In this document: one piece after another, positions 8,875-18,466 of the stretch
Layout of the letters: the number at the start of each line of letters is the position of its first letter
Position numbering within the stretch: the first letter of the stretch is position 1
Source of the DNA: JAFGVL01 sp964546015
GTDB taxonomy: Bacteria > Bacteroidota > Bacteroidia > Bacteroidales > Paludibacteraceae
Direction of reading: 5' to 3'
Assembly: GCA_964546015.1 (NCBI GenBank)
Contig: CAZJHO010000006.1
Span: forward strand, 62,001-126,000
DNA: 64,000 bases
The notes under the pieces: model-generated
The model's input: only the letters and a program-made list of their open reading frames with translations
What the model was told of the DNA's origin: nothing
Databases searched by the model: none
Position numbers and translations under genes: made by a program

Positions 8875-8943
8875 AATAAATCATGAAAAATAATTACAGT
8901 ATATAGAATTTCAAAAACTGCTTTTTTATCTTGTATTTTTGGT

Positions 8944-8951
8944 TAACTTTG
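8944..8951 (+). promoter_or_regulatory. -7 promoter element of the DHH phosphoesterase gene
   Basis: TAACTTTG matches TAnnTTTG exactly and lies 18 nt before the ATG at 8970. No good -33 TTTG is visible at the expected distance. Confidence 0.5.
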
Positions 8952-8969
8952 TGTGTTTTTTCGTAATTT

Positions 8970-10004
8970 ATGATAACTAAAATAATAGACGAATCGCATA
9001 TTGTCGATTCAAAAGATTTAATTGATGATGCAGAGCGCATTGCCATAATAGCGCATGCTGCTCCTGATGGCGATGCAGTAGGGTCTGCCATGGCAATGTA
9101 TCATTTTTTGTTCAGTATTGATAAAGAAGCAGTTGTTATTTTCCCGGATCCGTTTCCTGCTTTTTTAAATTTCATTCCCAGTGTAGATAAAGCCCTTTAT
9201 TTCAAAGGAAATGAAGAACAAGTAAAGACTGTTTGCAATGAGGTTGATTTAATTATCTGTGTTGATTTTAACGATTTAAGTCGTCTGGGTGGTGTTTTAG
9301 CCGATGTAGTACGCAACTCAAAGACTCCCAAATTGATGATTGACCATCATCCTGATCCGATAATGGATGCTTGGACTGTAGCAATCTCGTATCCACGCTT
9401 TGCCTCAACCAGTGAAATAGTTTTTAGATTGATCTGCCGTATGGGATATGCAGCGGATATTAATAAATTCTGTGCTGAATGTATTTACACCGGAATGATG
9501 ACTGATACCGGTAATTTTACCTACAATTCGAATGATGTGGAGATGTATTATATTGTTGGAGAATTGGTAAGGCGAGGTGTCAACAAAGATGAGATATATC
9601 GGAAGGTTAATGTTTATTCGGCGGATAGAATGCGATTAATGGGGCATTTGCTCATTAATAAAATGCGTATTTATCCTGAATATCAAGCTGCAATGATAGA
9701 TTTATCGTTAGTGGAGCAAGAACAATTTAATTTTCAACGAGGTGATTCTGAGGGATTTGTAAATATTCCTCTTTCTATTGATGGTATTAATATTTCTGTG
9801 TTTTTTAAAGAAGAAACCGAGAAAATAAAAGTATCGTTGCGTTCGCGTGGAGATATTGCAGTAAACTCTGTTGCGTCAAAATTTTATCGGGGAGGAGGGC
9901 ATCTGAATGCAGCCGGTGGCGAAATCTATGGTTCAACCCTCCAAAGTGTTGTGGATAAGTTTGAACGATTGATATTAAAAGAGTTTAATTTGGAAAATAA
10001 ATAA
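8970..10004 (+). CDS. DHH/DHHA1 phosphoesterase, NrnA-like oligoribonuclease / pAp phosphatase
   Basis: A 344-residue cytoplasmic phosphoesterase. Metal-binding motifs appear in order: PDGDAVGS (motif I, about residue 32), VDFND (about 96) and DHHPDP (about 122), followed by the DHHA1 RNA-binding domain with GGGHLNAAGG near the C terminus. NrnA-type enzymes degrade very short RNA and remove the 3'-phosphate of adenosine bisphosphate. Length matches that family rather than RecJ. It has its own -7 box and is followed by the threonine genes. Confidence 0.85.
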   Translation: MITKIIDESHIVDSKDLIDDAERIAIIAHAAPDGDAVGSAMAMYHFLFSIDKEAVVIFPDPFPAFLNFIPSVDKALYFKGNEEQVKTVCNEVDLIICVDFNDLSRLGGVLADVVRNSKTPKLMIDHHPDPIMDAWTVAISYPRFASTSEIVFRLICRMGYAADINKFCAECIYTGMMTDTGNFTYNSNDVEMYYIVGELVRRGVNKDEIYRKVNVYSADRMRLMGHLLINKMRIYPEYQAAMIDLSLVEQEQFNFQRGDSEGFVNIPLSIDGINISVFFKEETEKIKVSLRSRGDIAVNSVASKFYRGGGHLNAAGGEIYGSTLQSVVDKFERLILKEFNLENK

Positions 10005-10068
10005 TATAGGTTTTTTGATAAATAATATTTTTCAATCTGTTTACTTGATAATTTGTAACTAATTAGAC

Positions 10069-11334
10069 ATGAAATATATTGTAATTTTAGGTGATGGTAT
10101 GGCAGATGAGCCAATTCCGTCGCTTGGAAATAAAACTCCGCTGCAAGCCGCATCTAAACCTACTATTGATAAGTTAGCTGCCTTAGGTAGAAGTGGAATC
10201 TTACATACAGTACCGGAAGGTTTTTATCCGGGAAGCGAGATTGCTAATTTGTCAGTTTTAGGTTATGATGTTGCTAAAGTTTTCGAAGGGCGGGGTGCTC
10301 TTGAGGCTGCAAGTATGGGCGTTTCTATTAAAAAAGATGAAATGGCAATGCGTTGTAACTTTATCTGTATTGAGAACGGAAAAATAAAAAACCATTCGGC
10401 AGGGCATATTAGTAACGAAGAAGCTACGGAATTGATTCAATTTCTGAATCGAGAATTGGGGTCGGAGCAAGTTAAATTTTATCCGGGTGTTTCGTATCGT
10501 CATTTATTAGTTATTAAAGATGGTGTAAAATACCTCAATTGTACGCCTCCGCATGATGTTCCCGGTGCGTTTTTTAAAGATGTTTTGGTAAAGGCAGAAA
10601 AAGAAGAAGCCCAAGCTACAGCTGATTTGATTAATAACCTGATATTGCGTTCGCAAGAATTGTTAGAGAATCATCCGGTTAACATTAAAAGAAAAGCAGA
10701 AGGAAAGGATTCTGCAAATAGTATTTGGCTATGGTCTCCAGGCTATCGTCCTAGTATGCAAACGCTACTGGAAACATATGACTTGCGTAATGGAGTAGTT
10801 ATTTCTGCTGTTGATTTGATAAAAGGAATTGGTATTTACGCCGGGTTGCAATCAATAGATGTGAAGGGGGCTACAGGTTTGTATGATACTAATTATGAAG
10901 GAAAAGCAAAAGCTGCTGTTGAAGCATTAAAAGAGAATGATTTTGTTTTTTTACATATAGAAGCCAGTGACGAAGCCGGACACGAAGGTGATGTAGAATT
11001 AAAAGTAAAAACGATTGAATATTTAGATAGTCGGGTTGTAAAGCCGATTTTTGAAGAAGTTTCCGAATGGGAGGAGCCTGTTACAATTGCTATTCTTCCG
11101 GATCATCCGACACTCTGTCGTATTAAAACCCACACAGATGATCCTGTTCCGTTCCTGATTTATCGCAAAGATAAAGATCCAGACAAAGTAATGATTTATG
11201 ATGAATTTAGTGCTCGTGAAGGAGCTTTTGGAGAAATATATGGTGAGGATTTTATGAATCTTCTTACTGATACAGGATTCTTTAAAGCCTCTTACCGGAA
11301 AATGAAACAAAAATTTAAAGACTGGAAAAACTAA
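10069..11334 (+). CDS. Phosphoglycerate-mutase-like protein, probable alternative homoserine kinase
   Basis: A 421-residue member of the archaeal-type cofactor-independent phosphoglycerate mutase (ApgM) branch of the alkaline phosphatase superfamily. The metal and phospho-site motif LGDGMAD starts at residue 6, and a second cluster HIEASDEAGHEGD plus ILPDHPT supplies Asp and His ligands. The gene lies 30 nt upstream of thrC with no terminator. No classical ThrB of the GHMP family is seen here. In Bacteroidetes this family has been proposed to replace homoserine kinase, and the thrC linkage supports that over glycolysis. The assignment is by context, not by a residue I can prove diagnostic. 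Confidence 0.72.
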   Translation: MKYIVILGDGMADEPIPSLGNKTPLQAASKPTIDKLAALGRSGILHTVPEGFYPGSEIANLSVLGYDVAKVFEGRGALEAASMGVSIKKDEMAMRCNFICIENGKIKNHSAGHISNEEATELIQFLNRELGSEQVKFYPGVSYRHLLVIKDGVKYLNCTPPHDVPGAFFKDVLVKAEKEEAQATADLINNLILRSQELLENHPVNIKRKAEGKDSANSIWLWSPGYRPSMQTLLETYDLRNGVVISAVDLIKGIGIYAGLQSIDVKGATGLYDTNYEGKAKAAVEALKENDFVFLHIEASDEAGHEGDVELKVKTIEYLDSRVVKPIFEEVSEWEEPVTIAILPDHPTLCRIKTHTDDPVPFLIYRKDKDPDKVMIYDEFSAREGAFGEIYGEDFMNLLTDTGFFKASYRKMKQKFKDWKN

Positions 11335-11364
11335 AATAATTAGCAAATTAGCTAATTGTAATTT

Positions 11365-12666
11365 ATGAAATACTATAGCACAAATAAAATCGCTCCTATT
11401 GCTACGCTTGAAGAGGTTGTTGTAAAAGGGTTGGCTTCGGATAAGGGGCTTTATATGCCTGAAAAAATCAAATTGTTGCCACAATCTTTTTTCGATAATA
11501 TTGAAAATCTTTCTTTTCAGGAAATAGCTTACACAATTGCCGATGCTTTCTTTGGCGAAGATGTAAAGGCGGATAAGTTGAAACAAATAGTGTACGATAC
11601 ACTAAGTTTTGATACGCCGGTGGTTAGAGTAAAGGAGAATATTTACAGCCTAGAATTATTTCATGGACCAACATTAGCATTTAAAGATGTAGGGGCGCGC
11701 TTTATGGCACGACTTCTCGGTTATTTTACCGAAAAAGAAAAAGGCAAGCTGGTCAATGTATTGGTAGCCACTTCGGGTGATACCGGAAGTGCGGTTGCCA
11801 ACGGATTTTTGGGAGTAGAAGGGATTCGTGTTTTTGTGTTATATCCGAAAGGAAAAGTAAGTCCGATACAAGAATGTCAGTTTACCACTTTGGGTAAAAA
11901 TATTACGGCATTGGAAGTTGATGGTACTTTTGATGACTGCCAAGCATTAGTGAAAGCTGCCTTTATGGATGCGGAATTGAATGCTAAACATAAATTAACT
12001 TCGGCAAATTCTATCAATGTTGCTCGTTTCTTGCCGCAAGCATTTTATTATTTTTATGCTTATGCGCAGATGAAAAAAGCTGTTCCTGAGAAAGATATAG
12101 TTATGTGTGTGCCAAGCGGAAATTTCGGAAATATTACAGCCGGATTGTTTGGAAAACATATGGGATTACCAATTAAACGATTTATTGCAGCAAATAATAG
12201 TAATGATATTTTTTTCCAATATTTACAAAGCGGACAATATAATCCACGCCCATCGGTAACTACGCTCGCTAATGCTATGGATGTGGGCGATCCAAGCAAT
12301 TTTGTGCGTATTTTGGATTTATATAAAAACGATTTAAGTGCTATTAAAAAAGATATTAGTGCAACCCGTTATTCGGACGAAGAGATCACTGCTACTGTGA
12401 AGCGATGTTATCGAGAAACAGGTTATTTGCTTGATCCTCATGGGGCTTGTGGTTATCAAGCTTTGGAGGATAGCTTGCAAGCAAATGAAGTGGGTGTTTT
12501 CTTGGAAACGGCACATCCAGCCAAATTCTTGGAAACAGTTGAGAATATTATTGGTGATAAAATAGAAATTCCGGCCAAGTTGCAGGAATTTATGAAAGGA
12601 ACGAAACAAAGCATTGAGTTGCCGAAAGATTTTAGTTCGTTTAAGCAATTTTTATTAAAGCAATAG
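11365..12666 (+). CDS. thrC: Threonine synthase
   Basis: A 433-residue PLP enzyme converting O-phosphohomoserine to threonine. The N-terminal domain begins MKYYSTNKIAP, the PLP lysine is in LAFKDVGARFM (about residue 110), and the phosphate-binding loop appears as ATSGDTGSAVANGFLG. The VPSGNFGNITAG motif is the second glycine loop. Length fits the E. coli-type ThrC class. The start ATG lies 30 nt after the homoserine kinase candidate, so the last two steps of threonine synthesis are probably one operon. A strong bidirectional terminator follows. Confidence 0.95.
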   Translation: MKYYSTNKIAPIATLEEVVVKGLASDKGLYMPEKIKLLPQSFFDNIENLSFQEIAYTIADAFFGEDVKADKLKQIVYDTLSFDTPVVRVKENIYSLELFHGPTLAFKDVGARFMARLLGYFTEKEKGKLVNVLVATSGDTGSAVANGFLGVEGIRVFVLYPKGKVSPIQECQFTTLGKNITALEVDGTFDDCQALVKAAFMDAELNAKHKLTSANSINVARFLPQAFYYFYAYAQMKKAVPEKDIVMCVPSGNFGNITAGLFGKHMGLPIKRFIAANNSNDIFFQYLQSGQYNPRPSVTTLANAMDVGDPSNFVRILDLYKNDLSAIKKDISATRYSDEEITATVKRCYRETGYLLDPHGACGYQALEDSLQANEVGVFLETAHPAKFLETVENIIGDKIEIPAKLQEFMKGTKQSIELPKDFSSFKQFLLKQ

Positions 12667-12684
12667 CATTTTTATAAAAAGAAA

Positions 12685-12720
12685 GCTCCTGTTAATAAAC
12701 TTATTGACGGGAGCTTTTTT
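12685..12720. terminator. Bidirectional terminator between thrC and dus
   Basis: GCTCCTGTTAATAA (12685-12698) pairs with TTATTGACGGGAGC (12701-12714) with two G-T pairs. Six T residues follow on the plus side and an A-rich stretch precedes it, so it can serve both converging genes. Confidence 0.85.
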
Positions 12721-12727
12721 GTTATTT

Positions 12728-13711
12728 TTATTCTTTATAAGTACGGGAAACTACATCTAAAATTCCGAACAATTCTCCCAAAGTCGTTGCTCGGAGCATA
12801 GCTATGCGTGTTTCTCTGAAATTGGGTATTCCTTTAAATAAGGGGGTTGCGGCTAAATGCCGTCGGGAATGAAGAATTCCTCGCCGTTCATCGAGCCATT
12901 CTATACTGTTAATCACCTGTTGTTTGATGATACTCATTTGTTCTTCAAAAGAAATAGGTGATAGTTTTTCTCCTGTTTGCAGATAATGCTTCATTTCCTT
13001 GAAGATCCAAGGCTTCCCAATAGAAGCGCGCCCCACCATTACCGCATCAACACCATATTTCTCAAAACATTCTTTAGCTCCTTCTGGTGTGTAAATATCA
13101 CCGTTGCCAATGATGGGAATATGCATGCGTGGATTATTCTTGACCGCACCAATAAGTGTCCAGTCTGCATCGCTTTTATACATTTGCGCTCGGGTGCGTC
13201 CGTGTATGGTCAGTGCGGCAATACCACAATCTTGGAGGCGTTCGGCAAGTTCAACGATGATTTTATTGTCATCGTCCCAACCTAGACGGGTTTTTACTGT
13301 AATGGGCAGTTTTACTGCTTTTACAACGGCAGATGTTATGGCAAGCATTTTAGGTATATCTCTTAGTAATCCTGCGCCGGCACCTTTTCCTGCTACTTTT
13401 TTTACGGGGCAACCAAAGTTTAAATCAATTATTTCCGGTTTGGCTTGTTCTGCAATTTGGGCAGCTTCGGCTACTGTTTCGTGTTCTCGTCCATAGATTT
13501 GGATAGCCACAGGTCGCTCTTCGTTGTAGATGGATAGTTTTTGTTCGGTGCGTTTTACATTGCGTATCAATGCATCTGCCGATATAAACTCCGTATATAC
13601 CATATCTGCTCCGAACTTTTTACATAATAGTCTGAATGCCGGATCGGTAACATCTTCCATCGGAGCTAAAAATAGTGGAAAATCGCCAAATTCTATGGTG
13701 GATATTTTCAT
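12728..13711 (-). CDS. dusB: tRNA-dihydrouridine synthase, DusB-like
   Basis: A 327-residue TIM-barrel flavoenzyme that reduces uridines in the tRNA D-loop. It shows the N-terminal FLAPMEDVTDPAFR, the catalytic-cysteine loop NFGCPVKKVAGKGAGAGLL, the FMN/substrate motifs TVKTRLGWD and LTIHGRT, and the GNGDIYTPE phosphate-binding loop. DusB is the nearest bacterial subtype. The start is ATG at 13711 (MKISTIEFGD); a TTG three codons upstream directly abuts the murI stop and is less likely. It is co-transcribed with murI, 9 nt downstream of it. Confidence 0.92.
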   Translation of the reverse strand: MKISTIEFGDFPLFLAPMEDVTDPAFRLLCKKFGADMVYTEFISADALIRNVKRTEQKLSIYNEERPVAIQIYGREHETVAEAAQIAEQAKPEIIDLNFGCPVKKVAGKGAGAGLLRDIPKMLAITSAVVKAVKLPITVKTRLGWDDDNKIIVELAERLQDCGIAALTIHGRTRAQMYKSDADWTLIGAVKNNPRMHIPIIGNGDIYTPEGAKECFEKYGVDAVMVGRASIGKPWIFKEMKHYLQTGEKLSPISFEEQMSIIKQQVINSIEWLDERRGILHSRRHLAATPLFKGIPNFRETRIAMLRATTLGELFGILDVVSRTYKE

Positions 13712-13720
13712 TCCGAACAA

Positions 13721-14554
13721 TTATAATTTGATGCGTGTTACTTCTATTTTTTCGTGTAAGAAATTGGCTGCTGATGCTTTAAATTTCTCTTCAGATTCGG
13801 TTGTGAAATATTTTACTGTACTATTTTTAGTACATCGATTGTCCATATCGGGATGGCGTTTCAAGTAATTTTGTAGCGATTTTGCAACCCATTCACCTTG
13901 TGAAATAATGGTAATACTGTCTGGAACATATTGGCATATTTTATCTACTAAAATAGGATAATGAGTACAACCCAGAATAATTGTATCGATTTTATTATCT
14001 TGTTTTAGTAATGCATCGATACACTTTTTAATAAAAAAATCAGCACCTTTTGTTTCATACTCACCGTTTTCGATAAGGGGAACCCACATAGGGCAGGCTT
14101 GCGATACAACTTTGATATCGGGGAATAATTTTTTGATTTCCAGAGGATAAGAGCATGATTGTACAGTCCCTATAGTTGCCAGTAGACCGACATGGTTTGT
14201 TTCGGTTATAGTACTGATTTCTTCAATAGTTGGGCGAATTACTCCCAATACACGACGATTGGAATCCAAGTTTTTTAAATCATTTTGTTGAATATTTCTC
14301 AATGCTTTTGCTGAGGCTGTATTACAAGCAAGTATTACTAAATGACAACCCATTTTAAATAAACGCATAACACATTCTAAAGTGTATTCATACACGACAT
14401 CAAATGAGCGGTTTCCATACGGAGTACGGGCGTTGTCCCCCAAATAGATGAAATCATATTCAGGTAGGTATCGGCGGATTTCGTGTAAAATAGTAAGACC
14501 ACCATAGCCGGAGTCGAATATGCCGATAGGAGCCGGTTGTTGAGATAAATTCAT
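13721..14554 (-). CDS. murI: Glutamate racemase
   Basis: A 277-residue enzyme supplying D-glutamate for peptidoglycan. The two catalytic cysteines are in LACNTASA and LGCTHYPIL, and the N-terminal IGIFDSGYGGLTIL and YLGDNARTPYG motifs are intact. I start at ATG 14554 (MNLSQQPAPIG). A longer frame begins with TTG at 14584, but that TTG is part of a -7-like promoter element (CACTTTTG), so it would lie upstream of the transcript start. A terminator separates it from the skp genes upstream, and dusB follows. Confidence 0.94.
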   Translation of the reverse strand: MNLSQQPAPIGIFDSGYGGLTILHEIRRYLPEYDFIYLGDNARTPYGNRSFDVVYEYTLECVMRLFKMGCHLVILACNTASAKALRNIQQNDLKNLDSNRRVLGVIRPTIEEISTITETNHVGLLATIGTVQSCSYPLEIKKLFPDIKVVSQACPMWVPLIENGEYETKGADFFIKKCIDALLKQDNKIDTIILGCTHYPILVDKICQYVPDSITIISQGEWVAKSLQNYLKRHPDMDNRCTKNSTVKYFTTESEEKFKASAANFLHEKIEVTRIKL

Positions 14555-14581
14555 AGTACAAAATGATTTGTATTTATACTG

Positions 14582-14589
14582 CAAAAGTG
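14582..14589 (-). promoter_or_regulatory. -7 promoter element of murI-dusB
   Basis: CACTTTTG on the minus strand differs from TAnnTTTG at the first base. It is followed by CAGTATAAAT, giving a predicted leader of about 20 nt to the ATG at 14554. It lies downstream of the skp terminator, so murI-dusB is a separate unit. Confidence 0.45.
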
Positions 14590-14611
14590 CATTTTTTTTC
14601 TGAAAGTGCTA

Positions 14612-14638
14612 CAAAAAAGGACAGCTTTTTGCTGCCCT
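14612..14638 (-). terminator. Terminator of the DUF6089-uppS-bamA-skp-skp operon
   Basis: On the minus strand AAGGGCAGC (14638-14630) pairs with GCTGTCCTT (14624-14616), one G-T pair, then a run of T residues (14617-14612). Confidence 0.8.
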
Positions 14639-14658
14639 TCTTATACTAGTTTTTAGAT

Positions 14659-15222
14659 TTATTTTTTTGTTGTTCCTGCAGGTTTTGATGTTGTAGCAGC
14701 AGGTTTAACCGGAGCAGAGGCTGCTAATTTCTTTTTTAAAAGAGGAGTTATATCCATGCTTTGGTCTGAGAAATAAACTACCGTAGCACTACTGATGTCA
14801 AATACATAAATTAACTTATTTTCTTCTCCGATTTCTTTAATTGCTTTTTTGGCTAAATCAATGATAGGTGCGATCAAACTTTCTTGCTTCTTTTGCAATT
14901 GCTCTTGAGCGGTTTGTTTTACATTGTCGATACGGCGCTCTAAAGAAATAAGTTCTTCTTGTCTGGTTTGTTTGATTTGAGGATCAATGTCATTATTCTT
15001 CGGATCTAAGAAATCTTTCATTTTTTTTTCATACTCCTCGCTCATTTTCAATAATTCCGATTCGTATTGTTTTGCCAATGTTTCCAATTGTGTTTGGGCA
15101 TCTTTCATTTGTGGCATATCGGCCAATACTTCTTGCGAATTTACATGCCCAAATTTCAAATCTTGAGCCATTAAACCGAATGGCAATAAGCATAATGCTG
15201 CTACTAAAATTTTTTTCAACAT
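14659..15222 (-). CDS. OmpH/Skp-family periplasmic chaperone (second copy)
   Basis: A 187-residue secreted protein: signal peptide MLKKILVAALCLLPFGLMAQ, then a short beta-strand base (LKFGHVNSQEVL), a long Lys/Glu/Gln-rich helical hairpin (residues 40-125) and a return strand (NKLIYVFDIS). This is the jellyfish-like Skp fold that holds unfolded outer-membrane proteins. An extra Ala/Pro/Thr/Lys tail follows. The ATG at 15222 starts the signal peptide; an upstream start would add a non-signal extension. It is the second of two adjacent copies downstream of bamA. Confidence 0.88.
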   Translation of the reverse strand: MLKKILVAALCLLPFGLMAQDLKFGHVNSQEVLADMPQMKDAQTQLETLAKQYESELLKMSEEYEKKMKDFLDPKNNDIDPQIKQTRQEELISLERRIDNVKQTAQEQLQKKQESLIAPIIDLAKKAIKEIGEENKLIYVFDISSATVVYFSDQSMDITPLLKKKLAASAPVKPAATTSKPAGTTKK

Positions 15223-15267
15223 AAATTTTTTGATTATTTTAAAATATAGATTTAACAATTTTATTTT

Positions 15268-15783
15268 TTATTTGGCGTATCCGAGTTTGGCTAATACTTC
15301 ATCACTAATATCAATTTTAGGAGAAGCAAAAATAATATCCATACTTGATGATTTATCTGTAACTAATTGATAGCCTTTTTCGTCAGCTACACTTTTGACA
15401 GCGGTATAAATTTCATCTTGAATCGGTTTGATAAGGCTTTCGCGTTTTTTATACAATTCGCCGTCTTGTCCGAAATATTTGCGTTTCAAATCTTGAGTCG
15501 TTTTTTCTTTGGCAATAATCTCGTTTTCACGCTTTGTTTTCATTTCTGCAGACAAGAAAACCAATTCAGTTTGATAGTTTTTATACAAAGTTTCGGCTTC
15601 TTTGGCAGAGGCTTCTACTTCGCTTTGCCATTTTTTTGATACTTGGTCCAATTGTTCGGTAGCAGCTTCGTAAGCAGGGATATTTTTTAATATATAATCC
15701 ATATCTACCAACGCAAATTTTTGTGCATTTGCCGTCAGTGTAGCGGCAAATAATATACCAAGAATAACAACTAAATTTTTCAT
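15268..15783 (-). CDS. OmpH/Skp-family periplasmic chaperone (first copy)
   Basis: A 171-residue protein with signal peptide (cleavage after TANAQ), the Skp entry strand KFALVDMDYILKNIPAY, a central charged coiled-coil hairpin (about residues 35-125) and the exit segment KGYQLVTDKSS. It lies 71 nt after bamA and 45 nt before the second skp copy, on the same strand. It is expected to form trimers that carry barrel precursors to BamA. The two copies share the family pattern but differ clearly, so they are probably not a recent duplication. Confidence 0.9.
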   Translation of the reverse strand: MKNLVVILGILFAATLTANAQKFALVDMDYILKNIPAYEAATEQLDQVSKKWQSEVEASAKEAETLYKNYQTELVFLSAEMKTKRENEIIAKEKTTQDLKRKYFGQDGELYKKRESLIKPIQDEIYTAVKSVADEKGYQLVTDKSSSMDIIFASPKIDISDEVLAKLGYAK

Positions 15784-15854
15784 ATTATTAAAAATTAAAT
15801 TTGTATTATGGGGTCAAAGATAATGATTTATCGTTGACCTTACATCATATTACA

Positions 15855-18404
15855 TTAGAATTCTTGTCCGAGAATGAAGTTAAAGTGACTACCACTGTTA
15901 GATTTTAATCCTCCAACCATATCAAATCCATAACCCCAGTCAACTCCCATTAAACCTAACATCGGTAAGAATAAACGGATCCCGAATCCGGCAGATCGTT
16001 TAACATCAAATGGGTTAAATTGGTTTAAATCAGACCAACAATTACCTCCTTCGACAAAAGCTAATCCGTAAATGGTGGTAGCACCTTCGGTTACAAGAGG
16101 ATAGCGGAGTTCCATGGTTAAACGGGTATATACATTTCCGTTATATCCTCCTGTTGATGAGCGTGGGGTAAGCGAGCTACCCGCATATCCACGAAGTCCG
16201 ACGATGTCCGAAGCATATGATGTGGATGAACCACTTAATCCGTCTCCACCTACAATAAAGTTCTGGAATGGTGAACGGCGGTCGGGATTATAATATCCCA
16301 AAAATCCATACTCGGCACGAGCCATCATTACAAGTTTCTGATTAGGTATAAGTGGCACAAATATTCTAGAGTTGAATTTCCATTTGTGGTATTCCAACCA
16401 TTTATATCGTTCGCTATCGGGCGAATTAGAATAATCAACTCCGGATATTAACGAGTAAGGAGGAGTTAATTCCAAAGACAAGCCAAATATTGATCCGCTA
16501 CGAGTATAAAGAGGGTTATCAATTGAATTTCTGGTTAAAGCAATACCTATATTGAAATTGTTGGAATTTCCATTTTCCATAATGAAATACTTCCAATTTT
16601 TTAATGAGTAAAGTTGGTAATTTACACTAGAACTCAAAACAAAGTAATCATCTGGCCACTTTAAACGAATGCCTAATCCAACCGAAACTCCGAATGTATG
16701 GATATATGAATTAGGGTCAGCATCATAAAAATATCCACTACTTGAACCATATGATGAATAATAATATGGGTTATAAGAATTACTACGACTACTTACTCCA
16801 GTTTGTGTAGAATAATAAGTGGTGAAAGAAAATGCGTTCGGTCGTTTTTTACCGAACCAAGGATCCAAGAATGAGAGACTTATCGAAGAATAGTATCTGG
16901 CATTAGTTGTTCCTTTGATGCTCAGAGTTTGTCCTTCGCCTTGTGGTACAATTTTATAGGTGTTAGGCTTAAATATATTTCCTATGGCAAAATTGGTGAA
17001 TTTTAAACCTAAAGATCCGGTAACTCCTGTAGCGCCTCCATAACCGGCTGACAATTCAACTTGGTCGCTTGATTTCGTTTCCAAGCTATAGTTAATATCT
17101 ACAGTTCCGTTTTCGGGATTTGGGAGTATTTCCGGTTGTAATTTTTCAGGATCGAATAATCCCATTTGCGCAATTTCGCGAAGCGTACGGATAATATCCG
17201 ATTTATTGTATAGCTGTCCCGGTTTGGTGCGCAATTCGCGGCGGACAACATGTTCATACACACGGGTGTTTCCTGAAATGCCGATTTTGTTGATAACAGC
17301 TTGTCGTCCTTCGTAGATTTGCATATCGAAATCGATAGAATCTCCGGTGATAGTTGTTTCTTCCGGATTAATATTAGAGAACAAATATCCATTGTCTTGG
17401 TACAGATTAGCGACAGCATCATCATCTACAAAAAGGCGATCATTCAATAATTTACCATTATAAACATCTCCCTTTTTTATGCGTAAGGTTTGAGAAAGAA
17501 AATCACTGGTATAAATAGTATTTCCTGTCCAAGTTATATTGCGAAAATAGTATTTTTTTCCTTCATAGATTTTCAGATAGATATCTATTGACTTATCGTT
17601 TCTGCGTACAACCGAATCGTTAATAATGTATGCATCTCTGTATCCAATTTCGTTGTATTTATCTATGATAGCTTGTTTATCTTCTTCATAAAGTGAGTTG
17701 ACAAACTTTTTTGTGCGGAAAATATTAGATATTTTCCCTTTTTCGTTTGTCTTTTTCATTACTTTATTAATTTTTCGCTTAGAAAGGTTCGAATTTCCTT
17801 CGATAATTATTTTATGAACCTTTACTTTTGAATTCTTATTAATGTTAATATTAACAATTACAGAATTAGGTTGTGATAAGTCATTTTCGGGAGTGATTGA
17901 AATAGCTACATTATCATATCCTTTTTCTTGGAAATATTTTTTTATGGTATTGCGGGTTTGATCTTCCAAATTGGGTGTAAATTGACTATTTTTGGTTAAA
18001 CTAATGGTTGTTTCAAGATCTTCGACTTGTGATTTTTTTATACCATAGAACCGAATATCCGATATTTTAGGTTGTTGTTTGAGTTGAAGTACTAACCATA
18101 CTTTATTATCCTCAACTTTGTTAATTGCAATACCAACTTCAGAGAACAACCCTTGCTTCCAGAATTTTTTTACCGCATTGGTAATATCGTCTCCCGGAAT
18201 CGTAATTTTTTGTCCTACCTTAAGACCTGAAAAACTAATGACAACAGAACTGTCTAAGCTTTCAAGTCCTTGTGTGGCAATGTGTTGTATTTCGTATGTC
18301 TTAGGTGCTGATGAATAATCTATTTTGAAATTTTCTTGTCCGAGCATCCATTGGGTGCAAAACAAAAAAAGGGTCAAAAAGATTGTTATATACCTGTTTC
18401 TCAT
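15855..18404 (-). CDS. bamA: Outer-membrane protein assembly factor BamA (Omp85)
   Basis: An 849-residue outer-membrane insertase. After the signal peptide (cleavage near LGQ) come POTRA repeats (about residues 35-430), with typical GN..Y....L...GD.Y strand-helix patterns such as WTGNTIYTSDFLSQTLRIK. A 16-strand Omp85 barrel follows, and the chain ends FNFILGQEF with terminal Phe. Length is normal for Bacteroidetes BamA. The barrel carries Tyr/Ser-rich loops near residues 540-570. It lies between uppS and the two skp genes in a compact envelope operon. Confidence 0.95.
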   Translation of the reverse strand: MRNRYITIFLTLFLFCTQWMLGQENFKIDYSSAPKTYEIQHIATQGLESLDSSVVISFSGLKVGQKITIPGDDITNAVKKFWKQGLFSEVGIAINKVEDNKVWLVLQLKQQPKISDIRFYGIKKSQVEDLETTISLTKNSQFTPNLEDQTRNTIKKYFQEKGYDNVAISITPENDLSQPNSVIVNININKNSKVKVHKIIIEGNSNLSKRKINKVMKKTNEKGKISNIFRTKKFVNSLYEEDKQAIIDKYNEIGYRDAYIINDSVVRRNDKSIDIYLKIYEGKKYYFRNITWTGNTIYTSDFLSQTLRIKKGDVYNGKLLNDRLFVDDDAVANLYQDNGYLFSNINPEETTITGDSIDFDMQIYEGRQAVINKIGISGNTRVYEHVVRRELRTKPGQLYNKSDIIRTLREIAQMGLFDPEKLQPEILPNPENGTVDINYSLETKSSDQVELSAGYGGATGVTGSLGLKFTNFAIGNIFKPNTYKIVPQGEGQTLSIKGTTNARYYSSISLSFLDPWFGKKRPNAFSFTTYYSTQTGVSSRSNSYNPYYYSSYGSSSGYFYDADPNSYIHTFGVSVGLGIRLKWPDDYFVLSSSVNYQLYSLKNWKYFIMENGNSNNFNIGIALTRNSIDNPLYTRSGSIFGLSLELTPPYSLISGVDYSNSPDSERYKWLEYHKWKFNSRIFVPLIPNQKLVMMARAEYGFLGYYNPDRRSPFQNFIVGGDGLSGSSTSYASDIVGLRGYAGSSLTPRSSTGGYNGNVYTRLTMELRYPLVTEGATTIYGLAFVEGGNCWSDLNQFNPFDVKRSAGFGIRLFLPMLGLMGVDWGYGFDMVGGLKSNSGSHFNFILGQEF

Positions 18405-18466
18405 TTAAAAAAAGAATGAAGAATGAAAATACAAATTCCATAGCATTTTCATTGACCATTAGTTAT

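Noticed and set aside
11023..11586. A 187-codon antisense frame over apgM-like/thrC
   Set aside because: Shadow of two strong genes; no signal peptide, motif or promoter that suggests a real product.
14554..14584. Longer murI starting at TTG 14584
   Set aside because: That TTG is the end of a CACTTTTG -7-like element, so it lies upstream of the probable transcript start.
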